From the NCBI GenBank assembly GCA_963727575.1, contig CAVSIA010000013.1, forward strand, positions 1 to 64,000: a DNA stretch of 64,000 nt, in the 5' to 3' direction. Below the pieces are notes generated by a model. It was not told where the DNA came from. It searched no databases and saw only the letters and a list, made by a program, of their open reading frames with translations. A program made the translations under genes and the position numbers. Source of the DNA: JAHQVI01 sp963727575. GTDB lineage: Bacteria; Pseudomonadota; Alphaproteobacteria; Rhizobiales; Rhodomicrobiaceae. Below, piece after piece: positions 46,420 through 55,231 of this stretch (positions are counted from its first letter, which is position 1; the number at the start of each line of letters is the position of its first letter).

Positions 46420-46468
46420 GGGCCGGCGTCAGAGCCGCGGGCGTTTCCCCGCATCCTGACGCCGGCCC
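46420..46468 (-). terminator. Strong hairpin between phaA and phaB
   Basis: GGGCCGGCGTCAG (46420-46432) and CTGACGCCGGCCC (46456-46468) are perfectly complementary over 13 bp, with a second small stem (GCGGG/CCCGC) inside the loop. It starts 65 bp after the phaA stop. No T-run follows on the minus strand, so it may act as a processing or attenuation hairpin that makes phaB expression differ from phaA. Confidence 0.55.
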
Positions 46469-46532
46469 GAGCCGATCCGGACGGAGCGGCCATGCACCGC
46501 CGCCCCTCCGTAACGTTACCGCAGATGCCCGT

Positions 46533-47720
46533 TTAGTCGCGGGCCACGCACATGGCAATGCCCATGCCGCCGCCGATGCACAACGTGGCAAGGCCCTTCT
46601 TGGCGTCGCGCTTCTTCATCTCGTGCAGGAGCGTGATCAGGATGCGGGTGCCCGAGGCGCCGATCGGATGGCCGATGGCGATCGCGCCGCCATTGACGTT
46701 GACCTTATCGGTATCCCAGCCGATGCCCTTGTTCACGGCGCAAGCCTGCGCGGCAAAGGCTTCGTTGGCTTCGATCAGGTCGAGATCCTGGGCCGACCAG
46801 CCCGCTTTCTCGAGCGCCTTCTTCGACGCCGGGATCGGGCCGGTTCCCATGATCGAGGGATCGACGCCCGCCTGCGCCCAGGACACGATCCGGGCGAGCG
46901 GCTCGATACCGCGCCGCTCCGCTTCGGATGCCGTCATCAGCACCACGGCCGCGGCGCCGTCGTTCAGCCCGCTAGCATTGCCCGCCGTCACCGTGCCTTC
47001 TTTCGGATCGAAGGCCGGCCGCAGCTTGCCCATGTCCTCCAGCTTGACGCCGTCGCGGATATATTCGTCCTCGGACACCACCGTCTCGCCCTTGCGCGTC
47101 TTGATGACCACGGGGACGATCTCGTCCTTGAACCGGCCGGCCTTCTTGGCGGCCTCGGCCTTGTTCTGCGATGCGACCGCGAGGCGGTCCTGATCCTCGC
47201 GCGTGATCTGCCACTGCCGGGCGACGTTCTCCGCGGTCGCGCCCATGTGATAGCCGTTGAAGGCATCCCATAAGCCGTCCTTGATCATCGTGTCGACCAT
47301 CTCCAGATTGCCCATCTTCTGGCCCTGGCGGATATAGGCGGCGTGCGGGGACAGGCTCATGCTTTCCTGACCGCCGGCAAGCACGATGCGGGAATCGCCG
47401 TTGGCGATCGCCTGGTAGCCGAGCGCCACCGACCGCAGTCCCGAACCGCAGACCATGTTGACGAGCCAGGCCGGGGTTTCGATCGGAAGCCCGGCGTTGA
47501 TGGATGCCTGGCGGGCAGGGTTCTGACCCTGTGCCGCCGTCAGGACCTGGCCGAGAATGACTTCGGAGACCTCGCTCGGCTCGATCCGCGCGCGGCTCAT
47601 CGCTTCGGTGAGCGCGGTGCGGCCGAGCTCGTGCGCCGGAACGCTGGCAAACGCACCGTTGAAAGACCCGACCGGCGTGCGCGTGCCCGATGCGATGACG
47701 ATAGCCTCTTGATTACTCAT
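46533..47720 (-). CDS. phaA: Acetyl-CoA C-acetyltransferase (beta-ketothiolase)
   Basis: A 395-residue thiolase. The acylated cysteine is in AWLVNMVCGSGLRSVALGYQ, the catalytic His in GAIAIGHPIGASGTRILITL and the second Cys in ATLCIGGGMGIAMCVARD. LAGGQESMSLSPHAAYIRQG and NASGLNDGAAAVVLMTASEA complete the signature. It condenses two acetyl-CoA to acetoacetyl-CoA, the first step of polyhydroxybutyrate synthesis. It is divergent from phaR and upstream of phaB. No PHA synthase (phaC) is in the window. Confidence 0.95.
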   Translation of the reverse strand: MSNQEAIVIASGTRTPVGSFNGAFASVPAHELGRTALTEAMSRARIEPSEVSEVILGQVLTAAQGQNPARQASINAGLPIETPAWLVNMVCGSGLRSVALGYQAIANGDSRIVLAGGQESMSLSPHAAYIRQGQKMGNLEMVDTMIKDGLWDAFNGYHMGATAENVARQWQITREDQDRLAVASQNKAEAAKKAGRFKDEIVPVVIKTRKGETVVSEDEYIRDGVKLEDMGKLRPAFDPKEGTVTAGNASGLNDGAAAVVLMTASEAERRGIEPLARIVSWAQAGVDPSIMGTGPIPASKKALEKAGWSAQDLDLIEANEAFAAQACAVNKGIGWDTDKVNVNGGAIAIGHPIGASGTRILITLLHEMKKRDAKKGLATLCIGGGMGIAMCVARD

Positions 47721-47916
47721 TGAAATTGGTCTCCTCTATATTGTTTAAGGCCGATCGGATGGGCGCAGTCCGCTCTCCGTCTTTCTATAGATGGTGCCGA
47801 ATGCGCTGCGGCGAGACAAGCTCTCGCTTGGATCGCACCTCCGCCGCGACCGGAAAAGCGAGAAAAACGCGAGCGGCGAAAGCCCTAGTGCTTGCGGCGA
47901 ATATCGGTTACTTCTT

Positions 47917-47929
47917 GTTGCGGTGCAAC
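47917..47929. promoter_or_regulatory. Candidate PhaR operator
   Basis: The palindrome GTTGC-GGT-GCAAC lies 25 bp before the phaR start codon. Work on Paracoccus and Rhodobacter PhaR, as I recall it, describes TGC-rich sites of the form YTGC-N3-GCAR; TTGC-GGT-GCAA fits exactly. Its position just upstream of phaR suggests autoregulation. Confidence 0.6.
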
Positions 47930-47953
47930 CATATGACGCGTAGGATTGATTAG

Positions 47954-48631
47954 ATGGCAGAAGAGACGCAAAGCTACGCAAATGGTTTTTCGGAAGGTGC
48001 CGCGTCGTTCGAGAAGGGCGCCAAGCCGGAACAGTCGACTGTTGTTATCAAGAAATACGCCAATCGGCGTCTTTATAACACTGATACCAGCACCTATGTA
48101 ACCCTGGATGATCTTGCGGAAATGGTGCGTGGCGGTCGCGACTTCGTCGTCTTCGACGCGCGTACCAGTGAGGATCTTACGCATTCGGTATTGACGCAGA
48201 TCATTGTCGAGCAGGAGAGCAAGGGTACTCAGACTCTGCTGCCGATCGGTTTCCTGCGTCAGCTGATCCGCTTTTATGGCAATTCGATCGAGCGGCTGGT
48301 CCCAAGCTATCTGGAATACAGCCTCGATACGCTGACGCGGGAACAGGAAAAATATCGTAAGCAGTTCTCCAATACGTTCGGCACCGCCGCAATCGAGGCG
48401 ATGCAGGAGCATACGCGGAATAATATCGAGATATTCCAGCGCGCATTGAACATGTTTTCGCCCTTTACGTCGTTCGACCCCGCCAAGCCGGGGGTGGACT
48501 TGAAGGGTGGGAAGGCCGATACGTCGGTGAAACAGGACGCCCGTTCCCACTCCGACGAGATTGCCGAGCTGAAGTCCCAACTTGCGACGATTCAGACACA
48601 GCTGAACAAGCTTGCTGATCAAAACAAGTAG
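47954..48631 (+). CDS. phaR: Polyhydroxyalkanoate synthesis repressor PhaR
   Basis: A 225-residue regulator. The N-terminal PHB_acc_N DNA-binding domain is unmistakable: VVIKKYANRRLYNTDTSTYV, TLDDLAEMVRGGRDFVVFDA and EDLTHSVLTQIIVEQESKG. Two PHB_acc repeats follow (LLPIGFLRQLIRFYGNSIER and the helical region to about 170), then a C-terminal coiled coil (EIAELKSQLATIQTQLNKLA). PhaR senses PHB granules and represses phasin and its own gene. It is transcribed away from phaA, with a matching palindrome in the spacer. Confidence 0.95.
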   Translation: MAEETQSYANGFSEGAASFEKGAKPEQSTVVIKKYANRRLYNTDTSTYVTLDDLAEMVRGGRDFVVFDARTSEDLTHSVLTQIIVEQESKGTQTLLPIGFLRQLIRFYGNSIERLVPSYLEYSLDTLTREQEKYRKQFSNTFGTAAIEAMQEHTRNNIEIFQRALNMFSPFTSFDPAKPGVDLKGGKADTSVKQDARSHSDEIAELKSQLATIQTQLNKLADQNK

Positions 48632-48915
48632 GAGCCGGAGCAGGCCACACTCAGGTCACGATTGACCGCGAGACTTCCGCTCGGTGTTGAGAACCCGACC
48701 GTCGATGAGCGATTTACCAAGAAAGCGTATCAAATCGCTCAATATTTGACGAATAGGTTAAAGGTCCATTAAACACGCGTTGTTAGGGTTGCGAGGCGAA
48801 CTCGTATGAGCGAGCATCGCAACATCCGTAGGCGGAACACGCCCGATTGCCTTGGCGCAGCGTCCTGAAACGCGCTGCAGCCTGGACGAAGCGAAGCCGC
48901 CGTAGGGAGGAGTTC

Positions 48916-49575
48916 ATGGTTCGGATCATCGCACCTTTGTTGCTCGTGCTGATCTTGCCGGCTTGCGCGATCGCGCCGCCTTCCTCCATGTTTACCTCGC
49001 TTGGATCCGACGACGACCGGCAGGTCGAAGCTGCGCGTGAGGTCAAGCCCGAGCCGAAGCCTGTCAAGCAGGCCGGTCTCGGCGGCTCGATCAGCGGACT
49101 TTGGGATTCGGTCAAGTCCGGCTTCGGCGGCAGCAAGACCGACGTCGCTCTGCCGCCGGACGATCAGCTCGGAGCGGTCGACGCCAAACAGGCGCAGGAT
49201 CTGGTCAACACCTACCGCGCGTCCAAAGGACTTAAGCCGCTTCGGCTGAACGCGCATCTGGCGGATGCCGCGATCGTACATTCCAAGGACCTGGCAAAGA
49301 CCGACCGCATCTCGCATTACGGCTCCGACGGGTCCGATACCTGGGACCGCGTCCGCCGCACCGGATACGACGCCCGTCTGACGGCCGAGAATGTCGGCAC
49401 CGGACAGCGTTCGCTCGGCGAGGTGTTCCGCGGCTGGCAGAACAGCCCGGATCACAATGCCAATCTGCTGCTCGCCGATGCGGAAGAGATGGGCATCGCG
49501 GTGGTTTACGATCCCAAGACCCAGTTCAAGACCTTTTGGACGATGGTGATCGGCTCCCCTGCATCCGCTCAATAA
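48916..49575 (+). CDS. CAP/SCP-domain lipoprotein
   Basis: A 219-residue protein starting MVRIIAPLLLVLILPACAIA at 48916 after AGGGAGG. LPAC is a lipobox, so the mature protein is probably lipid-anchored at Cys17. A linker leads to a CAP domain from about residue 95: AQDLVNTYRASKGLKPLRLN, LADAAIVHSKDLAKTDRISH, the YDARLTAENVGTGQRSLGEV region with the Glu, and a C-terminal strand. The conserved His/Glu pair of the CAP cavity (here SHYGSDG and AENVG) is visible. The function is unknown. A terminator follows 20 bp after the stop. Confidence 0.85.
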   Translation: MVRIIAPLLLVLILPACAIAPPSSMFTSLGSDDDRQVEAAREVKPEPKPVKQAGLGGSISGLWDSVKSGFGGSKTDVALPPDDQLGAVDAKQAQDLVNTYRASKGLKPLRLNAHLADAAIVHSKDLAKTDRISHYGSDGSDTWDRVRRTGYDARLTAENVGTGQRSLGEVFRGWQNSPDHNANLLLADAEEMGIAVVYDPKTQFKTFWTMVIGSPASAQ

Positions 49576-49595
49576 TTACGATAGTTGAGGAATTC

Positions 49596-49629
49596 GGCCG
49601 CGTTTGGGGGCGATCCCGCGCGGCCTTTT
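49596..49629 (+). terminator. Intrinsic terminator after the CAP lipoprotein gene
   Basis: GGCCGCG (49596-49602) pairs with CGCGGCC (49619-49625), followed by TTTT. It is in the correct orientation just after the gene's stop. The rest of the spacer to 49838 shows nothing recognisable. Confidence 0.7.
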
Positions 49630-49838
49630 GGCGTGCCGGGCCGCTTCAACGACGCACGGCCTTAAAGACGCCGGTAACGCTGGGCGGATGGCACGCTCGG
49701 ATTGCCGGCGATCCAGGGAAGCGCGATCGGTTTAAGTGGCGCCGCCGGGACCGATCGCGTGTGTCTGCGCGGGACTGTTGAACCGCGAACGGCGACCCGA
49801 TCGCGCGCCTGCATTCGGCAAGAGCGCCGGCCCGCCAA

Positions 49839-50828
49839 TCAATCGGCGGCTTTGGCTTTTGCCTTGGGCGTCGCCTTGGCCTTCGCGTGGGCCTTTTTGG
49901 CGCTCTTGCGGGACTTGCCCCTTCTCTTTACCTTGCGCGGCTTGCACACGACCGCAGCCATGTCGCCGGGCGTCGCCACCGCGGTCTGGTCGATCGCCAT
50001 TTGATCGACGCTCGCCGCGAACATCGTCTTCCAGCCGTAGAAATCGAAGCCGTATTGCAGCAGGCGGGAAGCCCGCGCCGTCCGCGCGCCGCTGGAGGGC
50101 TCGCCGAGCACCACGGCAATCATGCTCAATTCCCCGCGCTTGGCGCTGGCGACGATATTGAAGCCCGAAGCGCAGATGAAGCCGGTCTTCATCCCCTCGG
50201 CGCCTTCGAATGTCTTGAGCAGCTTATTGTGCGTGCGAAGCGTCCGGTTGCCGATCTTGAACGAAGGCATGGAGAACAGGTCGGCGTGTTCCGGGAACTC
50301 CTTCATGATCGCCCGGCCGAGAATGGCCATATCGCGCGCCGTGGTCACCTGGCCGTCATTCGGCAGGCCATTGGCGTTCAAATAGCGCGTCCGCGTCATG
50401 CCGAGGCGCTGCGCCGTCTTGTTCATGCGCTCGACGAAAGCCGGCTCGCTGCCGCCGATCCGCTCCGCGATCATCACGGCAACGTCGTTTGCGGATTTGA
50501 CGATCAGCGCCTTCAGCGCCAGTTCGACGGTGAGCTCTCCGCCGACGGGAAGGCCGATCTTGCTCGGCGGCTGCTCGCGGGCATGCTCCGAGCAACTCAC
50601 CTTGTCGCTCAGCGCCAGCTTTCCGTCACGAAGATCCTCGAAAGCGATATAGGCCGTCATCAGCTTGGTGAGCGAGGCCGGATGCCAGACATTGTCGGCA
50701 TCCTCGGCATAGATGACGAGGCCGGATTTCGGTTCGATGACGAGGGCGGGTCCCGCAGTGGCGGCGCGCGGTAGGATGCCGAGCAAAAGGGCCACAACTG
50801 CCGAACGCAAGACGCAATTCAAGGTCAT
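49839..50828 (-). CDS. D-alanyl-D-alanine carboxypeptidase (S11 family)
   Basis: About 329 residues starting MTLNCVLRSAVVALLLGILP at 50828 (an earlier in-frame start exists at 50858). A signal peptide ends at RAATA. The three penicillin-binding motifs are present: SxxK in WHPASLTKLMTAYIAFEDL, SxN in LIVKSANDVAVMIAERIGG and KTG in FEGAEGMKTGFICASGFN. A C-terminal tail of about 40 residues is dominated by Lys and Ala (KKAHAKAKATPKAKAKAAD), unlike the amphipathic anchor of E. coli DacA. It trims peptidoglycan pentapeptides in the periplasm; the tail may bind the wall or anionic polymers (inference). Confidence 0.9.
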   Translation of the reverse strand: MTLNCVLRSAVVALLLGILPRAATAGPALVIEPKSGLVIYAEDADNVWHPASLTKLMTAYIAFEDLRDGKLALSDKVSCSEHAREQPPSKIGLPVGGELTVELALKALIVKSANDVAVMIAERIGGSEPAFVERMNKTAQRLGMTRTRYLNANGLPNDGQVTTARDMAILGRAIMKEFPEHADLFSMPSFKIGNRTLRTHNKLLKTFEGAEGMKTGFICASGFNIVASAKRGELSMIAVVLGEPSSGARTARASRLLQYGFDFYGWKTMFAASVDQMAIDQTAVATPGDMAAVVCKPRKVKRRGKSRKSAKKAHAKAKATPKAKAKAAD

Positions 50829-51300
50829 GTTCAGGATTTGATTTCGCAGCAACAGCAATGCGGATTAATGGTGCGCCGGCCCCCCCAAGCGCGCCCATCG
50901 GCTCTCCAGGGTTGTTATCATCGGTTGCCGTTCATCTCAAGAGCTAAGGGCCGATGAGACGCGATTTCCGCCGCGGCAGGCCGAGATGGCGATCACCGTT
51001 TTTCGCCGACCGGCGCTTCCAGTAGGCGTCTGCCGATTCAACAAAAAGTTGCGTTACTGCAACGTCGCACTTGCCGATTCTCGTCCGTCGGGCGTCGCCA
51101 GCCCGGCCGCGTCCGCGTGCCGGAGCCGATAAAATCCATGTTTAAACAATAAACTATTGCTAAAATATCAACCAAAGTTGATAAAAACTTTAATGCACTG
51201 TTTGTAATGCATTTCCTTTTCGATGATACGCTTGCTTCACATCGAGGCAGGCGAGCGCGTTCGATCGTTTTAAGATGCTGAATTTACCTGAATTATTGGC
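50829..51300. other. Spacer of about 470 bp with an AT-rich promoter-like segment
   Basis: It lies between the divergent starts of the carboxypeptidase (50828) and the unknown secreted protein (51301). The half nearer 51301 (about 51135-51235) is strikingly AT-rich for this genome, with TTTAAACAATAAACTATTGC and runs such as AAAAACTTTAA, and contains small inverted repeats (CAACCAAAGTTG near 51171). No gene is seen. A promoter, possibly bound by a nucleoid protein, is likely. Confidence 0.4.
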
Positions 51301-52471
51301 ATGAAGCGGCCTGTTTGCATTTTAAACTTGGTATTTCGCCTGCTGCTGGCGCTCGCCGTCCTGCGAATTGCTGGAGGTCCCGCGTCTGCCGAAGTCGGCT
51401 GCGACGTGTTGCTTGAGGCGTGGAAGAGCCATCAGGTCTCCGAAGACTTCTATCTGAAGAACTGTCCATCGCCGGATCAAAAGGTGCGGGTCAACAACCT
51501 GTTTTCGACGGCCCGCGTCGACGAGCTGGTGCAGGCGATCGCCACGCGCTCTCCGTCGATGCTTCGGGCGGTGCAGAATTACGGCCCGCCGGAGAAGATC
51601 ACCGCGCTGCTCAGCCAGAAATCCCTCGACCGGCGGCAAAGCATCCTGTCGGGCCTCGATTGGCGGTTCTACCGCAACCTTGTTGAGTATGTGACATCTG
51701 CGCGCTCGGACTACTACATCGAGGAGTATCTGTTCGACTCGACCGGGGCGCCGGCAGGCGCGGCGCCGGCAAAGCGGTATACGACGCTGTTCTGGGTTGC
51801 ACTCCGGGCGCAGGACCCGTTCTTTCTGAGCCGCACGCTGGCCGCGCATCTGTCGCCCTACAAGCTCGAAAGCGACCCGTCGAACGCGGATAAATTCCCC
51901 TGCGCGGCTAACATCTATCTGTGCGTGGTGACCTCGGGGTCGATTTCCGGGCGGGAGAAGCAGGAGCTGGTTTCGATCCTGACGTCCTACGACGTCAACC
52001 TGCCCTCGTGGACGGCGCCGATGGTCTCGTCCGAATTCGCCGGATATACAGCTCGCGCGTCCCGACAGGTCGAATGCCGAGATCTGCAATGCCGTTGCGC
52101 CCGATTGCAGCCTCGCGCTCAAGCTGCTCGGTCAGCGGCAGGTGCAGGCACCCGATGCTGGGTCATCCTACAGCTTCACGGACTACGCCGGCTACGATCC
52201 GATGGGCAAACGCCATCTCCTGACCGGGCAAACCCAGAGCGAGATCTTCGCCGCCTGGATATCCGACGCGTCAAGTCCGGCCGGGCCGCCCGTCGGCAAT
52301 GCCATCGAGCTGGTGTCTTACAAGACCCTCAACGGCCGGATCGCCCAGTTCAAAAGCCAGGTCGGCAAGAAAATTCAAAATCATGAAAGTCTGAGCCAGA
52401 CCGGCTTCATCACCTTCGACCCGCTTCAGTCCCGATACGTGCTCAAGATCGTGGCAACCCGCTTCAACTAA
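51301..52471 (+). CDS. Exported protein of unknown function, frameshifted
   Basis: It starts MKRPVCILNLVFRLLLALAV at 51301 with a signal peptide ending ASA. The mature part (about 365 residues) has four cysteines early and in the middle (VGCDVLLEAW, LKNCPSPDQK, FPCAANIYLCVV) that could form disulfides. One extra base near 52042 breaks the frame; repaired, it reads SSEFADIQLARPDRSNAEIC and NAVAPDCSLALKLLGQRQ, and ends with GFITFDPLQSRYVLKIVATR. The family is not recognised. The AT-rich region upstream sets it apart. Confidence 0.6.
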
Positions 52472-52510
52472 CGCTCGCCAGCGACTTCGCCCTCCTAGGA
52501 TCGTCAAACA

Positions 52511-53818
52511 ATGATAAGCAGCCGGCGCTTCAAACCTTCCCAATTGGTCAATCGCTGCTGGTGGATCTCCATCGCGTTTCTGGCTCTCAGCTTTGCCTGC
52601 GACGTTGCCCTGGCCCAGTCGACGCCGGACCGGGCGAGCGCCGCGGGAAATGCGAGCTGGATGCTGACGGCGACCGTGTTCGTCCTCCTCATGGTGCTGC
52701 CCGGCCTGCTGCTGCTCAATGGCGGCTCCAAGTCGGCCGACGAGCTTTTCGTCTCCGGCATCCTGATCTTTACGTCCGTCTCGGTGACGACGATCGTCTG
52801 GGGCGTATTCGGGTATTCGATCGCCTTCGGCAATGGAGGCGAATGGAACGATTTCATCGGCTCGCTCGAATACGTCTTCTTATCCAACGTCCGGAAGGAC
52901 GAATATATCGGTTCAATACCTATCCTTCTGTACGCGATGTTTCAGCTCAGCTTCGCGATCGTTACGGTGGCCCTGGTGTGCGGCGCGTTCGATCGCCGAG
53001 TCAACCTGGTGGTCTTCTTTTCATTTGTCGTGCTCTGGGTGACTTTCGTCTATCTGCCGATCGCGCATTGGGTCTGGGGCGGCGGTTTTCTCGGCGAGTT
53101 GGAGTTCCTCGATTTCGCAGGCGGCACCGTCGTACACCTGTCCTCGGGCATGGCCGGCGCGGTGCTGATCATACGGCGCGGGCGGATGCCGCGAAAACCG
53201 GGCGAGCACGTCGACAACATCCAGATGCTCAGCGTGTTCGTCGGCGCGAGCTTTCTCTGGCTCGGCTGGTTCGGCTTCAATGCCGGTTCGGCCCTTGCGG
53301 CGGGTGAAACCGCAACCGTCGCGTTTGCCACCACGCAGTTCGCGGCAGCCTCCGCCGCGCTGGTCTGGTTCTTCTTCGAGAACGCCTTTTACGGCTACCT
53401 CCGCCCGCCCAGCGTGCTCACCGGCGCGCTCGCGGGCCTTGTCGCCATCACTCCGGCTTCAGGCTTCGTGCCGGTCGGCGCCTCGCTGCTGATCGGTGCG
53501 ATCGCGGGCGGGCTCTGCTTCCTCGCATCCTGGCTGATCCGCGACGTTCTGCGCTATGACGACCGTACCGACCTCATCAGCGTCCATGCCGTCGGCGGCG
53601 CGATCGGCACCGTCCTGACCGGCGTCTTCGCAACGAAGAAGATCGGCACGGGCGCGGGCTGGGTGGATGGAAATTTCGGCCAGGTCACATTGCAATGCGC
53701 GGCGGTCGCCGTGGTCGCGGTCTGGAGCGTCGTGGTCACCTATATCCTGATCTCGGTGCTGGAAGCGCTGTTCCGCAGCGCCCCGATCGATGCGCGCCGG
53801 CCGGTGCACCGCACCTAG
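52511..53818 (+). CDS. amt: Ammonium transporter (Amt/MEP/Rh family)
   Basis: A 435-residue protein with an N-terminal signal-like helix and eleven further helices. The periplasmic entry and pore residues are seen in FLDFAGGTVVHLSSGMAG with the first pore His, and the second pore His in LISVHAVGGAIGTVLTGVFA. FLWLGWFGFNAGSALAAGE and FFFENAFYGYLRPPSVLTGA are family signatures. It imports ammonium. No glnK lies next to it, unlike many amt loci, so control by a PII protein must come from elsewhere. Confidence 0.93.
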   Translation: MISSRRFKPSQLVNRCWWISIAFLALSFACDVALAQSTPDRASAAGNASWMLTATVFVLLMVLPGLLLLNGGSKSADELFVSGILIFTSVSVTTIVWGVFGYSIAFGNGGEWNDFIGSLEYVFLSNVRKDEYIGSIPILLYAMFQLSFAIVTVALVCGAFDRRVNLVVFFSFVVLWVTFVYLPIAHWVWGGGFLGELEFLDFAGGTVVHLSSGMAGAVLIIRRGRMPRKPGEHVDNIQMLSVFVGASFLWLGWFGFNAGSALAAGETATVAFATTQFAAASAALVWFFFENAFYGYLRPPSVLTGALAGLVAITPASGFVPVGASLLIGAIAGGLCFLASWLIRDVLRYDDRTDLISVHAVGGAIGTVLTGVFATKKIGTGAGWVDGNFGQVTLQCAAVAVVAVWSVVVTYILISVLEALFRSAPIDARRPVHRT

Positions 53819-54176
53819 AGCGGGATGATCTTGGTCGGAACCAGCGTCAACGTTGCGGCCCGCTCCAGATTGGTTAGCTGATCGCGTGATCGAATGGAAA
53901 CCGGATTTCAGTTTCCTGATCACGCTCTGGGCCGGAACGGTCTCGATGCGCTCGCGCCATTGTTCGCGGGCGGAATGCTTCGAAGCGCATGGACGGCAAC
54001 GGCTCTCGCGGACAGGCGCGGAACGAGCGGGGCCGAACCAGATGAGGAAGATGGCGCAAGAGGCTCGCGGGAAAAGACAAATCACCGATAAATACGTCCA
54101 GCCCTGCTTTTTTGGACTGGTATGAGCCATCCGCCTCCTTTACACCTTGCAATATCGTAGCTTTGGGAGGTCATTT
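53819..54176. other. Spacer of about 360 bp with a palindromic repeat
   Basis: It lies between amt and dctP, both on the plus strand. It begins with GAGCGGGATGATCTTGGTCG, a sequence type often found at the edge of these intergenic repeats, and includes the palindrome at 53884-53925. Frames open on both strands give no recognisable product. The dctP promoter is probably in the last 100 bp. Confidence 0.45.
53884..53925. repeat. Palindromic intergenic repeat (RIME-like)
   Basis: Outer arms GCGTGATC and GATCACGC plus inner arms GGAAAC (53896-53901) and GTTTCC (53911-53916) form an interrupted hairpin. The TGGAAACCGG and TTTCCTGATCACG blocks are the same as in the copy at 9092-9130. Confidence 0.7.
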
Positions 54177-55163
54177 ATGAACCGCAGTAAGAGTCTCTTT
54201 TTCGCCCTGGCCGCGTCGCTGATCGCGGCTGGCCCTGCCTCCGCCCAAACGGTGATCAAGTTCAGCCACGTCGTTGCTGAAAATACGCCCAAGGGTCAGG
54301 CGGCACTCAAGTTCAAGGAAGTGGCGGAACAGCTTCTCCCAGGCAAGGTCAAGGTTGAGGTCTATCCGAACTCTCAGCTCTTCGGCGACGCCAAGGAGAT
54401 GGAAGCGCTGGCATTGGGCGACGTCCAGTTCATCGCGCCTTCGCTTGCGAAATTCGGCAAATATACCAAGAAGCTCCAGGTCTATGACCTGCCGTTCCTG
54501 TTCAACGATGTCGAGGCGGTCGACAAATTCCAGTCGAGCGATGCGGGCCAGAGCTTGCTGACGTCGATGCAGGACAAGGGCTTCGTCGGCGTTGCCTATT
54601 GGCATAACGGCATGAAGCAGCTTTCCGCCAACAAGCCGCTGCTGATGCCGGAAGACGCCAAGGGCCTGAAGTTCCGTATCCAGAGCTCGGACGTGCTGCA
54701 GGCGCAGTTCGAAGCGGTTGGTGCGGTCCCGCAGAAGCTTGCCTTCGCGGAAGTTTACCAGGCACTGCAGGTCGGCACGGTCGACGGGCAGGAAAACACC
54801 TGGTCGAACATCTACAGCCAGAAATTCTTTGAGGCGCAGAAGCACTTCACCGAATCCAATCACGGCGTGATCGACTATATGGTCGTCACCAATGCCGATT
54901 GGTGGAAGGGCCTGCCGGACGACGTCAAGGAAGGTCTGACGAAGGCTATGGCTGAGGCGAGCAAGGTCAACAACGACGTCGCCAACAAGCTCAACGAAGA
55001 AGCCAAGGAGAAGATCAAGGCCGCCGGCACTTCGGAAATTCATCAGCTCAATGCCGACCAGAAAAAGGCCTGGCGCGAAGCGATGAAGCCGGTCTGGGCC
55101 AAGTTCGAAGGCGAAATCGGCAAGGATGTGATCGAAGCCGCTTCGTCCGCGAACGGCAGCTAA
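54177..55163 (+). CDS. dctP: TRAP transporter solute-binding protein DctP
   Basis: A 328-residue periplasmic protein starting MNRSKSLFFALAASLIAAGP at 54177 after GGGAGG, with a signal peptide ending ASAQT. The family pattern is clear: VIKFSHVVAENTPKGQAALK, VKVEVYPNSQLFGDAKEMEA, the ligand arginine in DAKGLKFRIQSSDVLQAQF, and AEVYQALQVGTVDGQENTWS. These fit C4-dicarboxylate-type TRAP receptors (DctP); the exact ligand is not proven. It is the first gene of dctPQM and is followed by a hairpin that probably keeps its level above that of the membrane subunits. Confidence 0.93.
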   Translation: MNRSKSLFFALAASLIAAGPASAQTVIKFSHVVAENTPKGQAALKFKEVAEQLLPGKVKVEVYPNSQLFGDAKEMEALALGDVQFIAPSLAKFGKYTKKLQVYDLPFLFNDVEAVDKFQSSDAGQSLLTSMQDKGFVGVAYWHNGMKQLSANKPLLMPEDAKGLKFRIQSSDVLQAQFEAVGAVPQKLAFAEVYQALQVGTVDGQENTWSNIYSQKFFEAQKHFTESNHGVIDYMVVTNADWWKGLPDDVKEGLTKAMAEASKVNNDVANKLNEEAKEKIKAAGTSEIHQLNADQKKAWREAMKPVWAKFEGEIGKDVIEAASSANGS

Positions 55164-55178
55164 GACGCAAAAGACGAG

Positions 55179-55206
55179 GGGCCGCGAGCATAACGCGGCC
55201 CTTTTT
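55179..55206 (+). terminator. Partial terminator between dctP and dctQ
   Basis: GGGCCGCG (55179-55186) pairs with CGCGGCCC (55194-55201) over a seven-base loop, followed by TTTTT. It lies 16 bp after the dctP stop and just before dctQ, so some transcripts should end here and others read on. Confidence 0.8.
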
Positions 55207-55231
55207 ATAACTTGTGACCGGGGGGATACGC

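Noticed and set aside
55179..55206. Reading the dctP-dctQ hairpin as the end of the operon
   Set aside because: dctQ and dctM follow at once in the same direction and overlap each other, so the hairpin is more likely a partial terminator.
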